Shown: positions 6,612 through 16,000 of the stretch, in pieces
Layout: each line of letters begins with the position of its first letter
Numbering within the stretch: position 1 is the first letter of the stretch
Assembly: GCA_023430045.1 (NCBI GenBank)
Contig: JAEZCF010000043.1
Coordinates: forward strand, 1-31,354
Reading direction: 5' to 3'
DNA length: 31,354 bases
Origin: Pseudomonadota bacterium
Lineage (GTDB): Bacteria > Pseudomonadota > Gammaproteobacteria > Xanthomonadales > Xanthomonadaceae
The notes under the pieces: model-generated
Told to the model about the DNA's origin: nothing
The model's database searches: none
What the model saw: the letters and a program-made list of their open reading frames with translations, nothing else
Made by a program: the position numbers and the translations under genes

Positions 6612-9425
6612 TCAGTTGAACGTGTACTTCGCCCCCACCGTGAAGTAACGCCCGATGGCGCCGCTGAAGTGCAGCGGGTTGTAGTTCACCGCGCCGTAGG
6701 TGCTGGGGTCCAGCGGAGCGATGCGGTCGAACAGGTTCTGCACCGACGCGTTCAATTCGAAGGATTCGTTGATGTCCCAGTTGCCGGAAAGATCGAACGT
6801 GGTGAACGAGGCGATCTTCTCCACCGGCGATCCATCCGCATGGAAGGCCAGGTAGTCGCCGCCGCGGCGGTCCTTGTTTTCCATGCTGTCGATGTAGTTC
6901 ACCACACCGCTCACGCTCCATGGCCCCTGTTTCCAGGTGGTGCCGAAGTTGATGCGGTCCTGCGGCGTGCCGATGCAGTTGGTCACATCGCAGTTGCCGT
7001 GGGTGCCGACGTAATCGACCGTGGTGTCGCCTTCGGTGCGCTCGAACTTCAGCAGATGGCTCCACTGCAGGTCCAGTTCCAGCTGGCCGGGGCCGACGTC
7101 GAACACCTGGCGGATATCGGTGTCGATGCCGCGCACGCGTGAGGAATTGGCGTTCACGTACTGGGTATTGACTGCCAGGATGGTGCCCGAATCCGGCACG
7201 CCGTTGAGGTTGTTCGAGTCACGCAGCACGTTGCCGGCGGCGATCGCATCGGCGGTGCTGCCCTGGGCGATTTCGTTTGTCCGCTTGATCTCCCAGGCGT
7301 CCACGGTCAGCGACGTGCCGGCGGCGGGCTGCAGGACCACGCCCAGCGAGTAACTCTTGGATTCTTCGGGCTTCAGGTCCTGGTTCGGACGGGTGATGAT
7401 CGCCACCTGTCGCGCGGTGCACTCGTTGTCCGGGTCAATCGCGCAGCGCACCGGGTCGCGGGCATTGGAAAACGCTGCCAGGCCGCCATCGCCATTCTCG
7501 GCCGGATTCGGCGCACGGAAGCCTTCGCCATAGCTGGCGCGCACCGCGATCCAGTCGGCCGGGGTCCACTTCGCACCGAGCTTGGGCTTGGTCGCGCTGT
7601 CGCCGCTCTCATATTTGTCGAACCGCACGGCGGCGGACAGTTCCAGTTGTTCCAGCACGGGTGCGGACAGTTCCGCGTAGGCGGCGTAGACGTTCTGCGT
7701 GCCGTCATAGGCCGAATAGCCAAGCCCGATAATATCGCCCTGGTCGGTGTAGGTCTGCGGCGTGAGGCTGTTGCTGGTGCGGCGCCACTCGGTGCCCAGG
7801 GCCAGCCCGAGCGGACCGCCGGGCAGGTCGGTCAGGCTGCGTGAGGCGGTCAGGTCGAACATGTCCAGGCTGGAACGGGCGCGTGCACTGATGGTGGGGG
7901 AAATGGCGTCGTAGACCGACTGCGGCGTCTCGGCGGCATTGTCGCCGATGCGCCATACGCCATAGGGACAACTGGGATCGGACAGCACGCACTGCACCGC
8001 GCTGTAGCGGAGGAAACCGGTACGCGTGTTGACCAGGTCGGTGCCCGAGTGCAGATAGGCCGTGTCATAGCTCCATTCACCCCAGTTGCCCTTGACGCCG
8101 ACCAGGAAGCGGTTGAACTCATTGGTGTTGCGGGTGACGCGCGGACCGACATCCCACGCCGAATAGCGCAGCCGCGATGCCTGACCGGGAATGGGATTGT
8201 CGGGATGGTCCGGACCCAGCACGATGGCGCCATCGCCACTGTTGGCGTTGACCGGGCCGCCTGGATAGCCCCAGCCGCCCGATACGCCGGACGGTGTGTT
8301 GGAGAAGGTGGTCTCCTTCTTCGAGTAACCGATTTCCGTATAGACCTCGCCGCTGTCACCGAAGGCGAAGGTCGCCCGGCCGAAGACGTTGACGTACTTT
8401 TCTTCCGGGCTCAGGTCGCGGTAGAGCTGGTTGGGATCCCACAGGCAACCCTGTGCCTGCGCGCTGGCATCATCCTGGCCGGGAATGGTGGTCAGGCCGG
8501 CGCAGCCCGGCAGCGCCACCAGGAACGGATCCTCGCCGTCGGCCAGCACGCGGTCATCGAACACCGAGCCGTTCGGCCCCACGCCGCCGGCGGTGCCCCC
8601 GGACAGTAAGGCAGCGCCGAGGAACTGCGCTTCGGCCGCGTCGTAGCCCCAGCGGCGGATGTCGCCGGTACCGATCCACTTGCGGTTGCGGCGGTCGCTG
8701 ATCCTGATGGCATCGGTGCGACCGGCATCCACGCTGAAGAACGCATTCCAGCCGTCGGTCGCCAGGTCGCCGGTACCCACGGTCAGCGTCGCCTTCTTCG
8801 CATCGCCATCGCCGTCGCCGGACATGCCGTAGGAACCGCGCAGGATGGCGCCCTGGAAATCGCTGCGCAGGATGATGTTGACCACGCCGGCAATCGCGTC
8901 CGAACCATAGATCGCCGAAGCGCCGTCCTTCAGCACTTCCACGCGTTCCACCGCATCCAGCGGGATGGTGCTCAGATCGGTGAAGACCTTCTGTCCGTCA
9001 TCGGCCAGGCCATAGGTGGCCATGCGCCGGCCATTGAGCAGCACGAGCGTCGAGCCGGCACCCAGGCCGCGCAGCGAGATGCCTGCGCCGCCGCCGGCGA
9101 AGCCGTTGCCGAAGGTCTTGGGAATGGAGCCGGATCCGTCGGAGGTGAGTGTCTGCAGATACTCGGCGACGGTAGTCTTGCCGGTGCGGTCAATCTCCTG
9201 GCGGGTCACCACCTGCACCGGCGAGGGTGTTTCGGTATTGGTACGCGGGATGTTCGAACCGGTGACCGTGATCCGGTCCAGGTCGGTCGCCTGCTCCTGG
9301 GCGAACGCTGGAACGGCGAATACGGTGCTGGCCAGCAGCAGGGAGCCGCCGGCGAGAAGCGTGGTGATGGAACGAGCCAGCAGATTGGAACGGCAGCTGG
9401 CGGGCCGGGGGATGGTGTGATTCAC
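6612..9425 (-). CDS. TonB-dependent outer-membrane receptor
   Basis: A 937-residue TonB-dependent transporter that takes up an unknown ligand across the outer membrane using ExbB/ExbD/TonB energy. The N-terminus has a signal peptide with probable cleavage AFA|Q after residue 42, then a TonB-box-like segment (DRITVTGSNI, about 50-59). The plug domain follows (PVQVVTRQEIDRTG; ISLRGLGAGSTLVLLNGRR; VERVEVLKDGASAIYGSDAIAGVVNI), then a long 22-strand-type barrel ending in FTVGAKYTFN with a terminal aromatic-rich strand. I chose the GTG at 9425 because AGGAG lies six bases before it; an ATG at 9449 would add eight residues that overlap this ribosome-binding site. Two inverted repeats lie upstream. 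No dedicated anti-sigma, regulator or transport gene is next to it, so the substrate cannot be inferred. Confidence 0.93.
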   Translation of the reverse strand: MNHTIPRPASCRSNLLARSITTLLAGGSLLLASTVFAVPAFAQEQATDLDRITVTGSNIPRTNTETPSPVQVVTRQEIDRTGKTTVAEYLQTLTSDGSGSIPKTFGNGFAGGGAGISLRGLGAGSTLVLLNGRRMATYGLADDGQKVFTDLSTIPLDAVERVEVLKDGASAIYGSDAIAGVVNIILRSDFQGAILRGSYGMSGDGDGDAKKATLTVGTGDLATDGWNAFFSVDAGRTDAIRISDRRNRKWIGTGDIRRWGYDAAEAQFLGAALLSGGTAGGVGPNGSVFDDRVLADGEDPFLVALPGCAGLTTIPGQDDASAQAQGCLWDPNQLYRDLSPEEKYVNVFGRATFAFGDSGEVYTEIGYSKKETTFSNTPSGVSGGWGYPGGPVNANSGDGAIVLGPDHPDNPIPGQASRLRYSAWDVGPRVTRNTNEFNRFLVGVKGNWGEWSYDTAYLHSGTDLVNTRTGFLRYSAVQCVLSDPSCPYGVWRIGDNAAETPQSVYDAISPTISARARSSLDMFDLTASRSLTDLPGGPLGLALGTEWRRTSNSLTPQTYTDQGDIIGLGYSAYDGTQNVYAAYAELSAPVLEQLELSAAVRFDKYESGDSATKPKLGAKWTPADWIAVRASYGEGFRAPNPAENGDGGLAAFSNARDPVRCAIDPDNECTARQVAIITRPNQDLKPEESKSYSLGVVLQPAAGTSLTVDAWEIKRTNEIAQGSTADAIAAGNVLRDSNNLNGVPDSGTILAVNTQYVNANSSRVRGIDTDIRQVFDVGPGQLELDLQWSHLLKFERTEGDTTVDYVGTHGNCDVTNCIGTPQDRINFGTTWKQGPWSVSGVVNYIDSMENKDRRGGDYLAFHADGSPVEKIASFTTFDLSGNWDINESFELNASVQNLFDRIAPLDPSTYGAVNYNPLHFSGAIGRYFTVGAKYTFN

Positions 9426-9462
9426 GACGCTCTCCTGACATGACGTCATTGCGGCAATGATG

Positions 9463-9486
9463 CGTTGCGATCCCCCTGTCGCAACG
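9463..9486. promoter_or_regulatory. 24-base dyad, candidate operator of the TonB-receptor gene
   Basis: Perfect 8-base arms CGTTGCGA (9463-9470) and TCGCAACG (9479-9486) around an 8-base spacer TCCCCCTG, located 38-61 bases upstream of the receptor start on its coding strand. Size and symmetry fit a dimeric repressor or activator site. A candidate -10-like TAGATT for the receptor lies just upstream of it (complement of 9493-9498), which would place the dyad in the leader, a repressor position. The binding protein is unknown. Confidence 0.5.
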
Positions 9487-9544
9487 GCGCCAATCTAGGT
9501 TCATGCCCGGTGATGCAGGAGTGAAATTCTGCTTAATTGGCGCC
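9486..9544. repeat. spaced inverted repeat in the receptor / small-gene intergenic region
   Basis: Perfect 9-base arms GGCGCCAAT (9486-9494) and ATTGGCGCC (9536-9544), separated by 41 bases of more A/T-rich sequence. It abuts the 24-base dyad. Two half-sites about 50 bases (five helical turns) apart could be bound by one protein with DNA looping, or the arms could mark the ends of a small insertion. Confidence 0.5.
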
Positions 9545-9662
9545 TTGATGTGATGCGGTTCGCAGAGTGGATGAGCGAGCTATACCCGCCGTCCGTATTC
9601 GCCTTGCCGGTGGCGGTCCTGCAGCTCTACCATTCACCAGCCAATCGTCCACGGACCTATTC

Positions 9663-9956
9663 ATGCAGGGAAAGCAGCAGGAGGACGCAGCGCGTGTCGA
9701 GGCCATTGCCCGCTCGATCCGGGAACCCGATATGCGCACGCAGCAGGAGCGTGCCGAACGTCGTGCCGCGTGGGCACGGGACCAGGCGCGCAGGCGCCAG
9801 GCAGCCAGCTTCGCGCTGGTCGGCGTGGTGATCGGCGCGGGCCTGGCGGTATGGCAGGGTCAGCAGATCGGCCGCGGCGCCCTGTGGGGTGGCCTGGCCG
9901 GCAGCGCCTTCGGCTGGATGATCGGCTACCTGCGGGAGCACGCGCGGGCGCGCTGA
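9663..9956 (+). CDS. small two-helix membrane protein, function unknown
   Basis: I do not recognise the family. From the ATG at 9663 the product has 97 residues: a charged, Arg/Glu/Gln-rich N-terminal half (1-47, probably one helix) and two hydrophobic segments (about 48-65 and 72-90) rich in Gly, in the style of a glycine zipper (GVVIGAGLAVW; GALWGGLAGSAFGWMIGYL), ending in a basic tail. The strong positive charge before the first helix suggests the N-terminus is cytoplasmic. The frame is open back to an ATG at 9567, but the extra residues look non-conserved; the ribosome-binding site at 9663 is weak, so the start is uncertain. It is transcribed away from the TonB receptor and towards the SIMPL gene. 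Confidence 0.6.
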   Translation: MQGKQQEDAARVEAIARSIREPDMRTQQERAERRAAWARDQARRRQAASFALVGVVIGAGLAVWQGQQIGRGALWGGLAGSAFGWMIGYLREHARAR

Positions 9957-10032
9957 TCGTAGATCGTGGCCCGCCGTGGCGGACGGTGACGACGCGCATA
10001 TTCCCGTCGTCACCCGCCTGCAGCGGCCGGAG

Positions 10033-10767
10033 TTACCGGCCCAATTCGAATACCACGTCCAGGTTCACCGACACGGTGCTCTCGCCCGGCGATACCGGAG
10101 TGGAAACATCTGCCGCGGACTGCGCGACCGCTGCACGCATCATCACCGGACGGAAACCACCGCCACCGCTTTCGGAAATGCTGACGATGCGCCGCACCTG
10201 CAGGCCCAGCGATTTCGCATAGGTCTGTGCACGGGCCTGGGCCTTCTTCAGCGCTTCCAGCCGCGCTTCGTCGTACACCGGCTCCGGCTGGTCGATCTCG
10301 AAGCTGGGACCGTTGATCTGGTTCGCACCCTGGGCGGCCAGCGCGTCCAGCACCTTGCCCAGCCCGGCGATGTCGCGAACCTTCAGGTTGACCGTGTTGC
10401 TGGCCTGGTAGCCGGTGATCTTCGGTGCTTCGTTTTCCGCATAGCGGTATTGCGGGCTGAGGTTCACGCCGCTGGTCTGCACGTCGCGGTCGGCGATACC
10501 GGCGGCCGTGATCGCGGCCAGCACCTTGTCCATCTGCTGGGCGTTCTGGCGCATCGCGGTGTTGCCGTCGGCCGCCTGGGTAACCACGCCGGCGGACAGC
10601 GTGGCCACGTCCGGTACGCGGCGTGCTTCGGCGTTGGCGGAGATGTTGAGCAGGGTGCCTTCCACCGGGGCGATGGCAGGCGCAGGCAAGGCGGCGTGAG
10701 CGGTCATGGAAGCTCCCATGGCAAGCGACAGGGCGATCAGCAGCGGGGAAAGGGACGGGCGACGCAT
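10033..10767 (-). CDS. SIMPL (DUF541) domain secreted protein
   Basis: A 244-residue periplasmic protein of the SIMPL/BP26/YggE family. Some members (E. coli YggE) are linked to oxidative-stress defence, but the biochemical role is not known. A signal peptide with cleavage AHA|A after residue 25 is followed by the single DUF541 domain: SANAEARRVPDVATLSAGV, then NVNLSPQY-type and SNTVNLKVRDI segments, and EALKKAQARAQTYAKSLGL near 165-185, which is typical of the family. The C-terminus VSVNLDVVFEL is also typical. The ATG at 10767 is preceded by AAGGAG at a good distance. The gene is divergent from maf and convergent with the small membrane-protein gene. Confidence 0.9.
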   Translation of the reverse strand: MRRPSLSPLLIALSLAMGASMTAHAALPAPAIAPVEGTLLNISANAEARRVPDVATLSAGVVTQAADGNTAMRQNAQQMDKVLAAITAAGIADRDVQTSGVNLSPQYRYAENEAPKITGYQASNTVNLKVRDIAGLGKVLDALAAQGANQINGPSFEIDQPEPVYDEARLEALKKAQARAQTYAKSLGLQVRRIVSISESGGGGFRPVMMRAAVAQSAADVSTPVSPGESTVSVNLDVVFELGR

Positions 10768-10896
10768 AGGGTTCTCCTTGTAGGACATCGAGGGTGCTGG
10801 CGATGGGATGAACGCGTTGTGAGCCGGAGCGGGGTTGATCATCCTCGGCGTGCGTTGCCGACGATTCATGCATTGCCCGCAGGGTATGCTGTGCGG

Positions 10897-11505
10897 ATGC
10901 TCTATCTTGCCTCCCGCTCGCCCCGCCGCAGCCAGTTGCTGGCCCGCCTCGGCCATCCGTTCCACATCCTGTCGCTGGACGTGCCCGAAGTGCGCGCGCC
11001 AGGCGAATCGCCCCGCGACTATGTGCTGCGTGTGGCCAGCGACAAGGCCGGTGCGGGCCTGGCGCAGGTGGTCGCCGGCGATCCGGCGGCGGTGGTGCTG
11101 GGATCGGACACTGAAGTCGTGCTGGGCGACCGGGTATTCGGCAAGCCGGCCGACCGCGACGATGCTGCTTCGATGCTGCGCGCGCTGTCCGGCCGCACGC
11201 ACCAGGTCATGACCGCCGTGGTGCTCGCCAGCGCCGGCGGGCTTGCGACCGAACTGGTGGAGTCCGACGTCACCTTCGGCGAGATCGACGAGGACGACAT
11301 CGCGGCTTACGTCCGCAGCGGCGAGCCGATGGGCAAGGCCGGTGGCTATGCCATCCAGGGCGGCGCGGAATGCTTCATCGCCCATCTTGCCGGAAGCCAT
11401 TCCGGCGTGATGGGCCTGCCTCTTTACCAGACCGGTCGCCTGCTCGCGCGCGCCGGACTGGCCCCCACCGCCCTTGCCGCCACGGAGGCTGCTGCCGATG
11501 TCTGA
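10897..11505 (+). CDS. maf: Maf-type nucleoside triphosphate pyrophosphatase (YhdE-like)
   Basis: Hydrolyses dTTP, UTP and modified pyrimidine nucleotides to monophosphates, a house-cleaning activity (family knowledge). The 202-residue product starts MLYLASRSPRRSQLL with the SxSPRR signature at 6-11, has SDTEVVLGDRVFGKP near 70 with the catalytic Asp, and GGYAIQG near 150. The DT (not DQ) motif places it with YhdE rather than YceF. Start ATG at 10897; a GTG two codons earlier is possible. The frame is open much further upstream, but that part is antisense to the SIMPL gene. It overlaps rng by eight bases (ATGTCTGA), so translation is probably coupled. maf-rng-yhdP-tldD matches E. coli order, but mreBCD is not upstream here. 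Confidence 0.93.
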   Translation: MLYLASRSPRRSQLLARLGHPFHILSLDVPEVRAPGESPRDYVLRVASDKAGAGLAQVVAGDPAAVVLGSDTEVVLGDRVFGKPADRDDAASMLRALSGRTHQVMTAVVLASAGGLATELVESDVTFGEIDEDDIAAYVRSGEPMGKAGGYAIQGGAECFIAHLAGSHSGVMGLPLYQTGRLLARAGLAPTALAATEAAADV

Positions 11506-12985
11506 AGAAATACTGGTCAACGTGACCCCACGAGAAACCCGGGTGGCGGTGATCGAGAACGGCATGCTGCAGGAACTGCACATCGAGCGTGGCTGGCGGC
11601 GTGGCGTGGTCGGCAACATCTACAAGGGCAAGGTGCAGCGGGTGATGCCGGGCATGCAGGCGGCGTTCGTCGAAGTCGGCCTGGAACGTGCCGCGTTCCT
11701 GCATGCCAATGACGTGATACGGCCGGCGCCGGTGGCCAGCGCCGACACCGAGAACACCACCCTGCCGCCGCCATCGTCGGTGCCGATCGTGGAGCTGCTG
11801 CGCGACGGCCAGGACATCGTGGTGCAGGTGGTGAAGGATCCGATAGGCACAAAGGGCGCACGCCTGACCACGCAGATCAGCATTCCTTCGCGCTACATGG
11901 TGCTGCTGCCGCAGTCCAAGGTGGTCGGCGTATCGGCTCGCATCGAGGATGAAGCCGAACGCGCGCGCCTGAAGGCATTGGTGACCGAGCTGTCGGCCCA
12001 GCATGGTGGCTATGGCTATATCGTGCGTACCAACGCCGAGGGCCAGCCGGCCGAGGCCATCGCCGAGGACATCGCCTACCTGTCGCGCGTGTGGAACGTG
12101 GTGGAGCGCCGCGGTCGTGAGGCTGCGTCGTGCAGTGTGATCTATGAGGACCTGAGCCTGCCGCTGCGCTCGGTGCGTGACCTGATCCGCAAGGACGTGG
12201 ACAAGGTGAAGGTGGATTCAAAGGAAACCTTCGGCCAGCTGCAGGCGTTCGTGGCCAAGTACATGCCGGTGCTGGCCGAGAAGATCGAGCTCTACAGCGG
12301 CGACCGGCCGATCTTCGACATGTTCGGCGTGGAGGACGAGATCGGCCGTGCGCTGGACAAGCAGGTGCCGCTGAAATCCGGGGGATACCTGGTGATCGAC
12401 CAGACGGAGGCGATGACGACCATCGACGTCAATACCGGTTCGTTCGTCGGCCAGCGCAACCTCGAGGAAACCGTATTCCGCACCAACCTGGAGGCGGCGC
12501 AGTCGGTGGCGCGGCAGCTGCGGCTGCGCAACCTGGGCGGCATCATCATCATCGATTTCATCGACATGGATGACGCTGAACATCGCCGGCAGGTGCTGCG
12601 CACGCTGGAAAAAGCGCTGGCGCGCGACCATGCCAAGACCACCGTGTACGAATTCTCGCCGCTGGGCCTGGTGGAAATGACCCGCAAGCGCACCGTGGAA
12701 AGCCTTGAGCGGCAGCTGTCCGAACCGTGTCCGGAATGCAGCGGGCGGGGTTCCATCAAGACCGCCGAGACGGTCACCTACGAGATCTTCCGCGAGATCA
12801 CCCGCGCGGTGCGCCAGTTCGATGCGGCGCGGCTGCTGGTGATCGCCTCGTCCAAGGTGGTGGCGCGCATCACCGACGAGGAATCCATCGCGGTGGCCGA
12901 GCTGGAGGAATTCCTCGGCAAGAGCATCCGCTTCCAGGCCGATGACCAGTACCTGCAGGAACAGTTCGATGTGGTCCTGCTCTGA
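11498..12985 (+). CDS. rng: ribonuclease G
   Basis: Endoribonuclease that trims the 5' end of 16S rRNA and takes part in mRNA decay; RNase E paralogue without the large C-terminal scaffold. The 495-residue length fits RNase G. The S1 domain covers about 35-130 (VVGNIYKGKVQRVMPGMQAAFVEVG). Catalytic magnesium ligands are Asp310 (in TIDVNTGSFVGQ) and Asp353 (in IIIDFIDMDD), 43 residues apart as in RNase E. The zinc-link motif CPEC is at 411-414 (Cys411 and Cys414). The ATG at 11498 lies inside the end of maf. It is followed after 30 bases by yhdP, with a short GC hairpin (12993-13009) in the gap. Confidence 0.97.
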   Translation: MSEEILVNVTPRETRVAVIENGMLQELHIERGWRRGVVGNIYKGKVQRVMPGMQAAFVEVGLERAAFLHANDVIRPAPVASADTENTTLPPPSSVPIVELLRDGQDIVVQVVKDPIGTKGARLTTQISIPSRYMVLLPQSKVVGVSARIEDEAERARLKALVTELSAQHGGYGYIVRTNAEGQPAEAIAEDIAYLSRVWNVVERRGREAASCSVIYEDLSLPLRSVRDLIRKDVDKVKVDSKETFGQLQAFVAKYMPVLAEKIELYSGDRPIFDMFGVEDEIGRALDKQVPLKSGGYLVIDQTEAMTTIDVNTGSFVGQRNLEETVFRTNLEAAQSVARQLRLRNLGGIIIIDFIDMDDAEHRRQVLRTLEKALARDHAKTTVYEFSPLGLVEMTRKRTVESLERQLSEPCPECSGRGSIKTAETVTYEIFREITRAVRQFDAARLLVIASSKVVARITDEESIAVAELEEFLGKSIRFQADDQYLQEQFDVVLL

Positions 12986-13015
12986 CCAGCGCCGGCCGGT
13001 CGCCGGCCGCAGCCG

Positions 13016-16000
13016 ATGAGCGTTCCGCCGCGGCTGCGGTGGCGCAGGACCCGCCGTCTGGCCCTGTATGCCATGTCCGTTGCACTGGTTGGGGTGGCAC
13101 TGCTGGTGGGTACCCTAAGCCAGCTGCTGCCGCTTGCCGAGCGCCATCCAGGAGAGGTGGCGGCGTGGTTGAGCGCGCGTGCCGGCCAGCCGGTGCGTTT
13201 CGAGCGTCTGCGCACGGAATGGACCCGCCGCGGACCGTTGCTGCAGCTTGAAGGGCTGCATATCGGCGGAGGCGATGGCGTACGCATCGGCCAGGCGGAA
13301 GTCGCGGTGGCGATGTACGCCGGCCTGCTGCCCGGACGTTCGCTGACCGAGCTGCGGCTTCGCGGTCTTGCGCTGACCTTGGAGCGTGCCGACGACGGCC
13401 GCTGGAGCGTGCGCGGACTACCGCAGTCGAATGCGGGCGATCCGCTGGATACGCTGCGCCGGCTGGGCGAACTGCAGGTATCCGGCGGGCGCCTGCAGGT
13501 GGATGCACCGTCGCTTGGCCTGCAGGCATCGTTGCCGCGCGTGGACCTGCGTCTGCGCGTCAACGGCGATCGCCTCAACGTAGGCGTGCGCGCGTTCGCA
13601 CGGGAGGATGCGCTGCCGCTTTCCGCCGTACTCGGCATCGATCGCCGCACGGGCGATGGCGAGGCATGGCTGGGCGGCGATCCTGTCGATCTCGGTGCAT
13701 GGTCCGCACTGCTCGATGCAGGTGGCGTGCGTGTGCTGCAAGGCCGGGGCGAGCTCAACGCATGGGTTGCGCTGCGCGGCTTCCGGGCGGTAATGGTCAC
13801 CACCGACACCGACCTTGCGGGGCTTCAGCTGGCGGGTGCGCCCACCACGCACACGCGCGAGCCCACGCTGGACCTGGAACGCGTGCAGGTTCGCGCGCGA
13901 TGGCGCTACAGCGCCGGTGGCTGGCGTGCCGAAGCACCGCGGTTGCGGGTGCGGATGGACGGCATCGAATCGGTGCTGGATGGCCTGCTGGTCGGCGGAG
14001 GCCAGCATCTGGCACTGGCCGGTGACGCCTTGGACGGCAGCGTGCTGCTGCGCGGGCTGGCGCTGACCGACCGCGTAGATGCCGGCCTGCGCGACTGGCT
14101 GTACCGGGCGCGGCCGCGGGTGAACGTGCGTGCGCTGAAGCTGGGGGGTGAGCGGGGTGGCGCCGTGTGGGCGGAAGGCGAACTGACCGAACTCTCCTTC
14201 GCCAGCGTGGACGGCTCCCCGGGTCTTTCCGGTGCCGGTGGGCGCTTCCAGGGCGACGCACAGGGCTTCAGCCTGCATCTGCAGCCGCGCCAGCAGATGC
14301 AGTTCGACTGGCCGTCGGGCTTCGGGGTGCGCCACGACGTGCACCTGGCCGGCGACGTGGTCGGCTGGCGCGATGAAGCCGGCGGCTGGAGGGTGGGTAC
14401 CCCGGCGTTGCGCGTGCAGGGCACCGACTATGCCGCCGACGTGCGGGGCGGGGTGTGGTTCCAGGGGGACGGCAGCCGGCCATGGATGCAGCTGGCGGCG
14501 AAGATCGACGATGTGCCGGTCACCGCCGCCAAGCGCTTCTGGATCCATTCGAAGATGAGCGACGCGGCGATCGCCTGGCTGGACACGGCATTGCAGTCCG
14601 GCCGAGTGCGCGGCGGCGTGGGACTGGTGACCGGTGACCTGGACGACTGGCCCTTCAATGATCGTGATGGTCGCTTCGAAGCGCGCGGCCACATCACCAA
14701 CGGCACCATCCGTTTCCAGCGCGAGTGGTCGGACATGACCGCCACGGATGGCGATATCGCCTTCATCGGCGCAGGGTTCCAACTGCGGGGCCGTGGCGAG
14801 CTGGGTGGTGTGAAGGTCGATGCGATCGAGGCCGGGATCGAGGATTTCGGCAAGGCGCCGCTGTCGGTGCGGGCGCACACCCGCAGTGATGCAGGCAAGC
14901 TGCTGGCGATGCTGCGTCGCAGTCCGCTGCACGAGGAATATGGCGAAACGCTCGACAATCTCGGCGCGAGCGGGCCGGCCAGCGTCGATTTCGACCTGCT
15001 GCAGCCGCTGCATGACGGCCAACCCGGGCACCTGCGCGGCGAGGTGGCGCTGGATGGGGTGAAGTTGTCTGAAAAGCGCTATGCGCTTGATTTCGAGGAC
15101 GTTCGTGGCTCGGCGCGCTACGGCAATGGCGGCTTCGCCGCCGATGAGCTGAGCGTGCGCCATCTGGGACAGCCCGGCCGGCTGGCATTGCGCGCGGGCG
15201 GTTTCGTGCGCGATCCGCAGCTGGCATTCGAATCGCAGCTGGACGCGGCGCTGGATGCTGCGGTGCTGCTCGAGCGTGCGCCGGAGATGGCGTGGCTGAA
15301 GCCCTATATCGAAGGGCGCTCGCGCTGGAGCATCGGTGTGGATCTGCCGCGTGCGCAGGCGGGCGTCGCGGCGCCCACGAGCGGCTCCGCGCCGGTCCCT
15401 GCAGCGCGCCTGCACCTGCGTTCGGACCTGGTGGGGACGCAGCTGAAATTCCCCGCGCCGCTCGACAAACCGGCCGGCGAAGCGCTGGATACCCGGGTGG
15501 CGGCGCAGCTGCCGATGGGCGATGGGCGGATCGACGTGGCGTTCGGCGAACGGCTGGCGCTGGCGGCGCGCACGCAGCAGGGCCGCACGGGCGTGCAGGT
15601 CACGCTGGGCAGGTCGCAGGTGGATCGTGAGCCGCCGGCCAGCGGGCTGGCGGTGACCGGTCGCAGCGGCGCGCTGGATGCGCTGGAGTGGATCGGCCTG
15701 GCGCGTGGCGCGGGCAGCGACGGCGACGGTGGCGAAGGCATGCCGCTGCGTTCGGTGGATGTGCAGGTGGCGCAGTTGCTGCTGATCGGCGGCGTGTTCG
15801 AGCAGACCCGCCTGCAATTGCGGCCGGGCGCGCAGCAGCTCCAGGTGCGGCTGGATGGGCCGTCACTGGCCGGCCAGCTGAGTGTGCCCAATGCCAGTGG
15901 CGGCACCATTGCCGGCACGCTGCAGCGGGTGTACTGGAAATCGTTGCCGGGTCCGCCGCAGGCACCGCCGGGCGACGGTACGACGATCATCCTGCCTGAT

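Noticed and set aside
9976..10896. upstream extension of the maf reading frame by about 300 residues
   Set aside because: It is antisense to the SIMPL gene and does not resemble any Maf fusion. The normal Maf start with SRSPRR is at 10897.
12993..13009. CGGCCGG-TCG-CCGGCCG hairpin before yhdP as a terminator or regulator
   Set aside because: Only 7 bp with a tight loop in a 30-base GC-rich gap and no T tract. Hairpins like this are expected by chance at this GC content.
13418..15817. 799-residue open frame on the - strand within yhdP
   Set aside because: Same shadow effect: no family motif, excess of Arg, His and Gln, and full overlap with the recognised YhdP protein.
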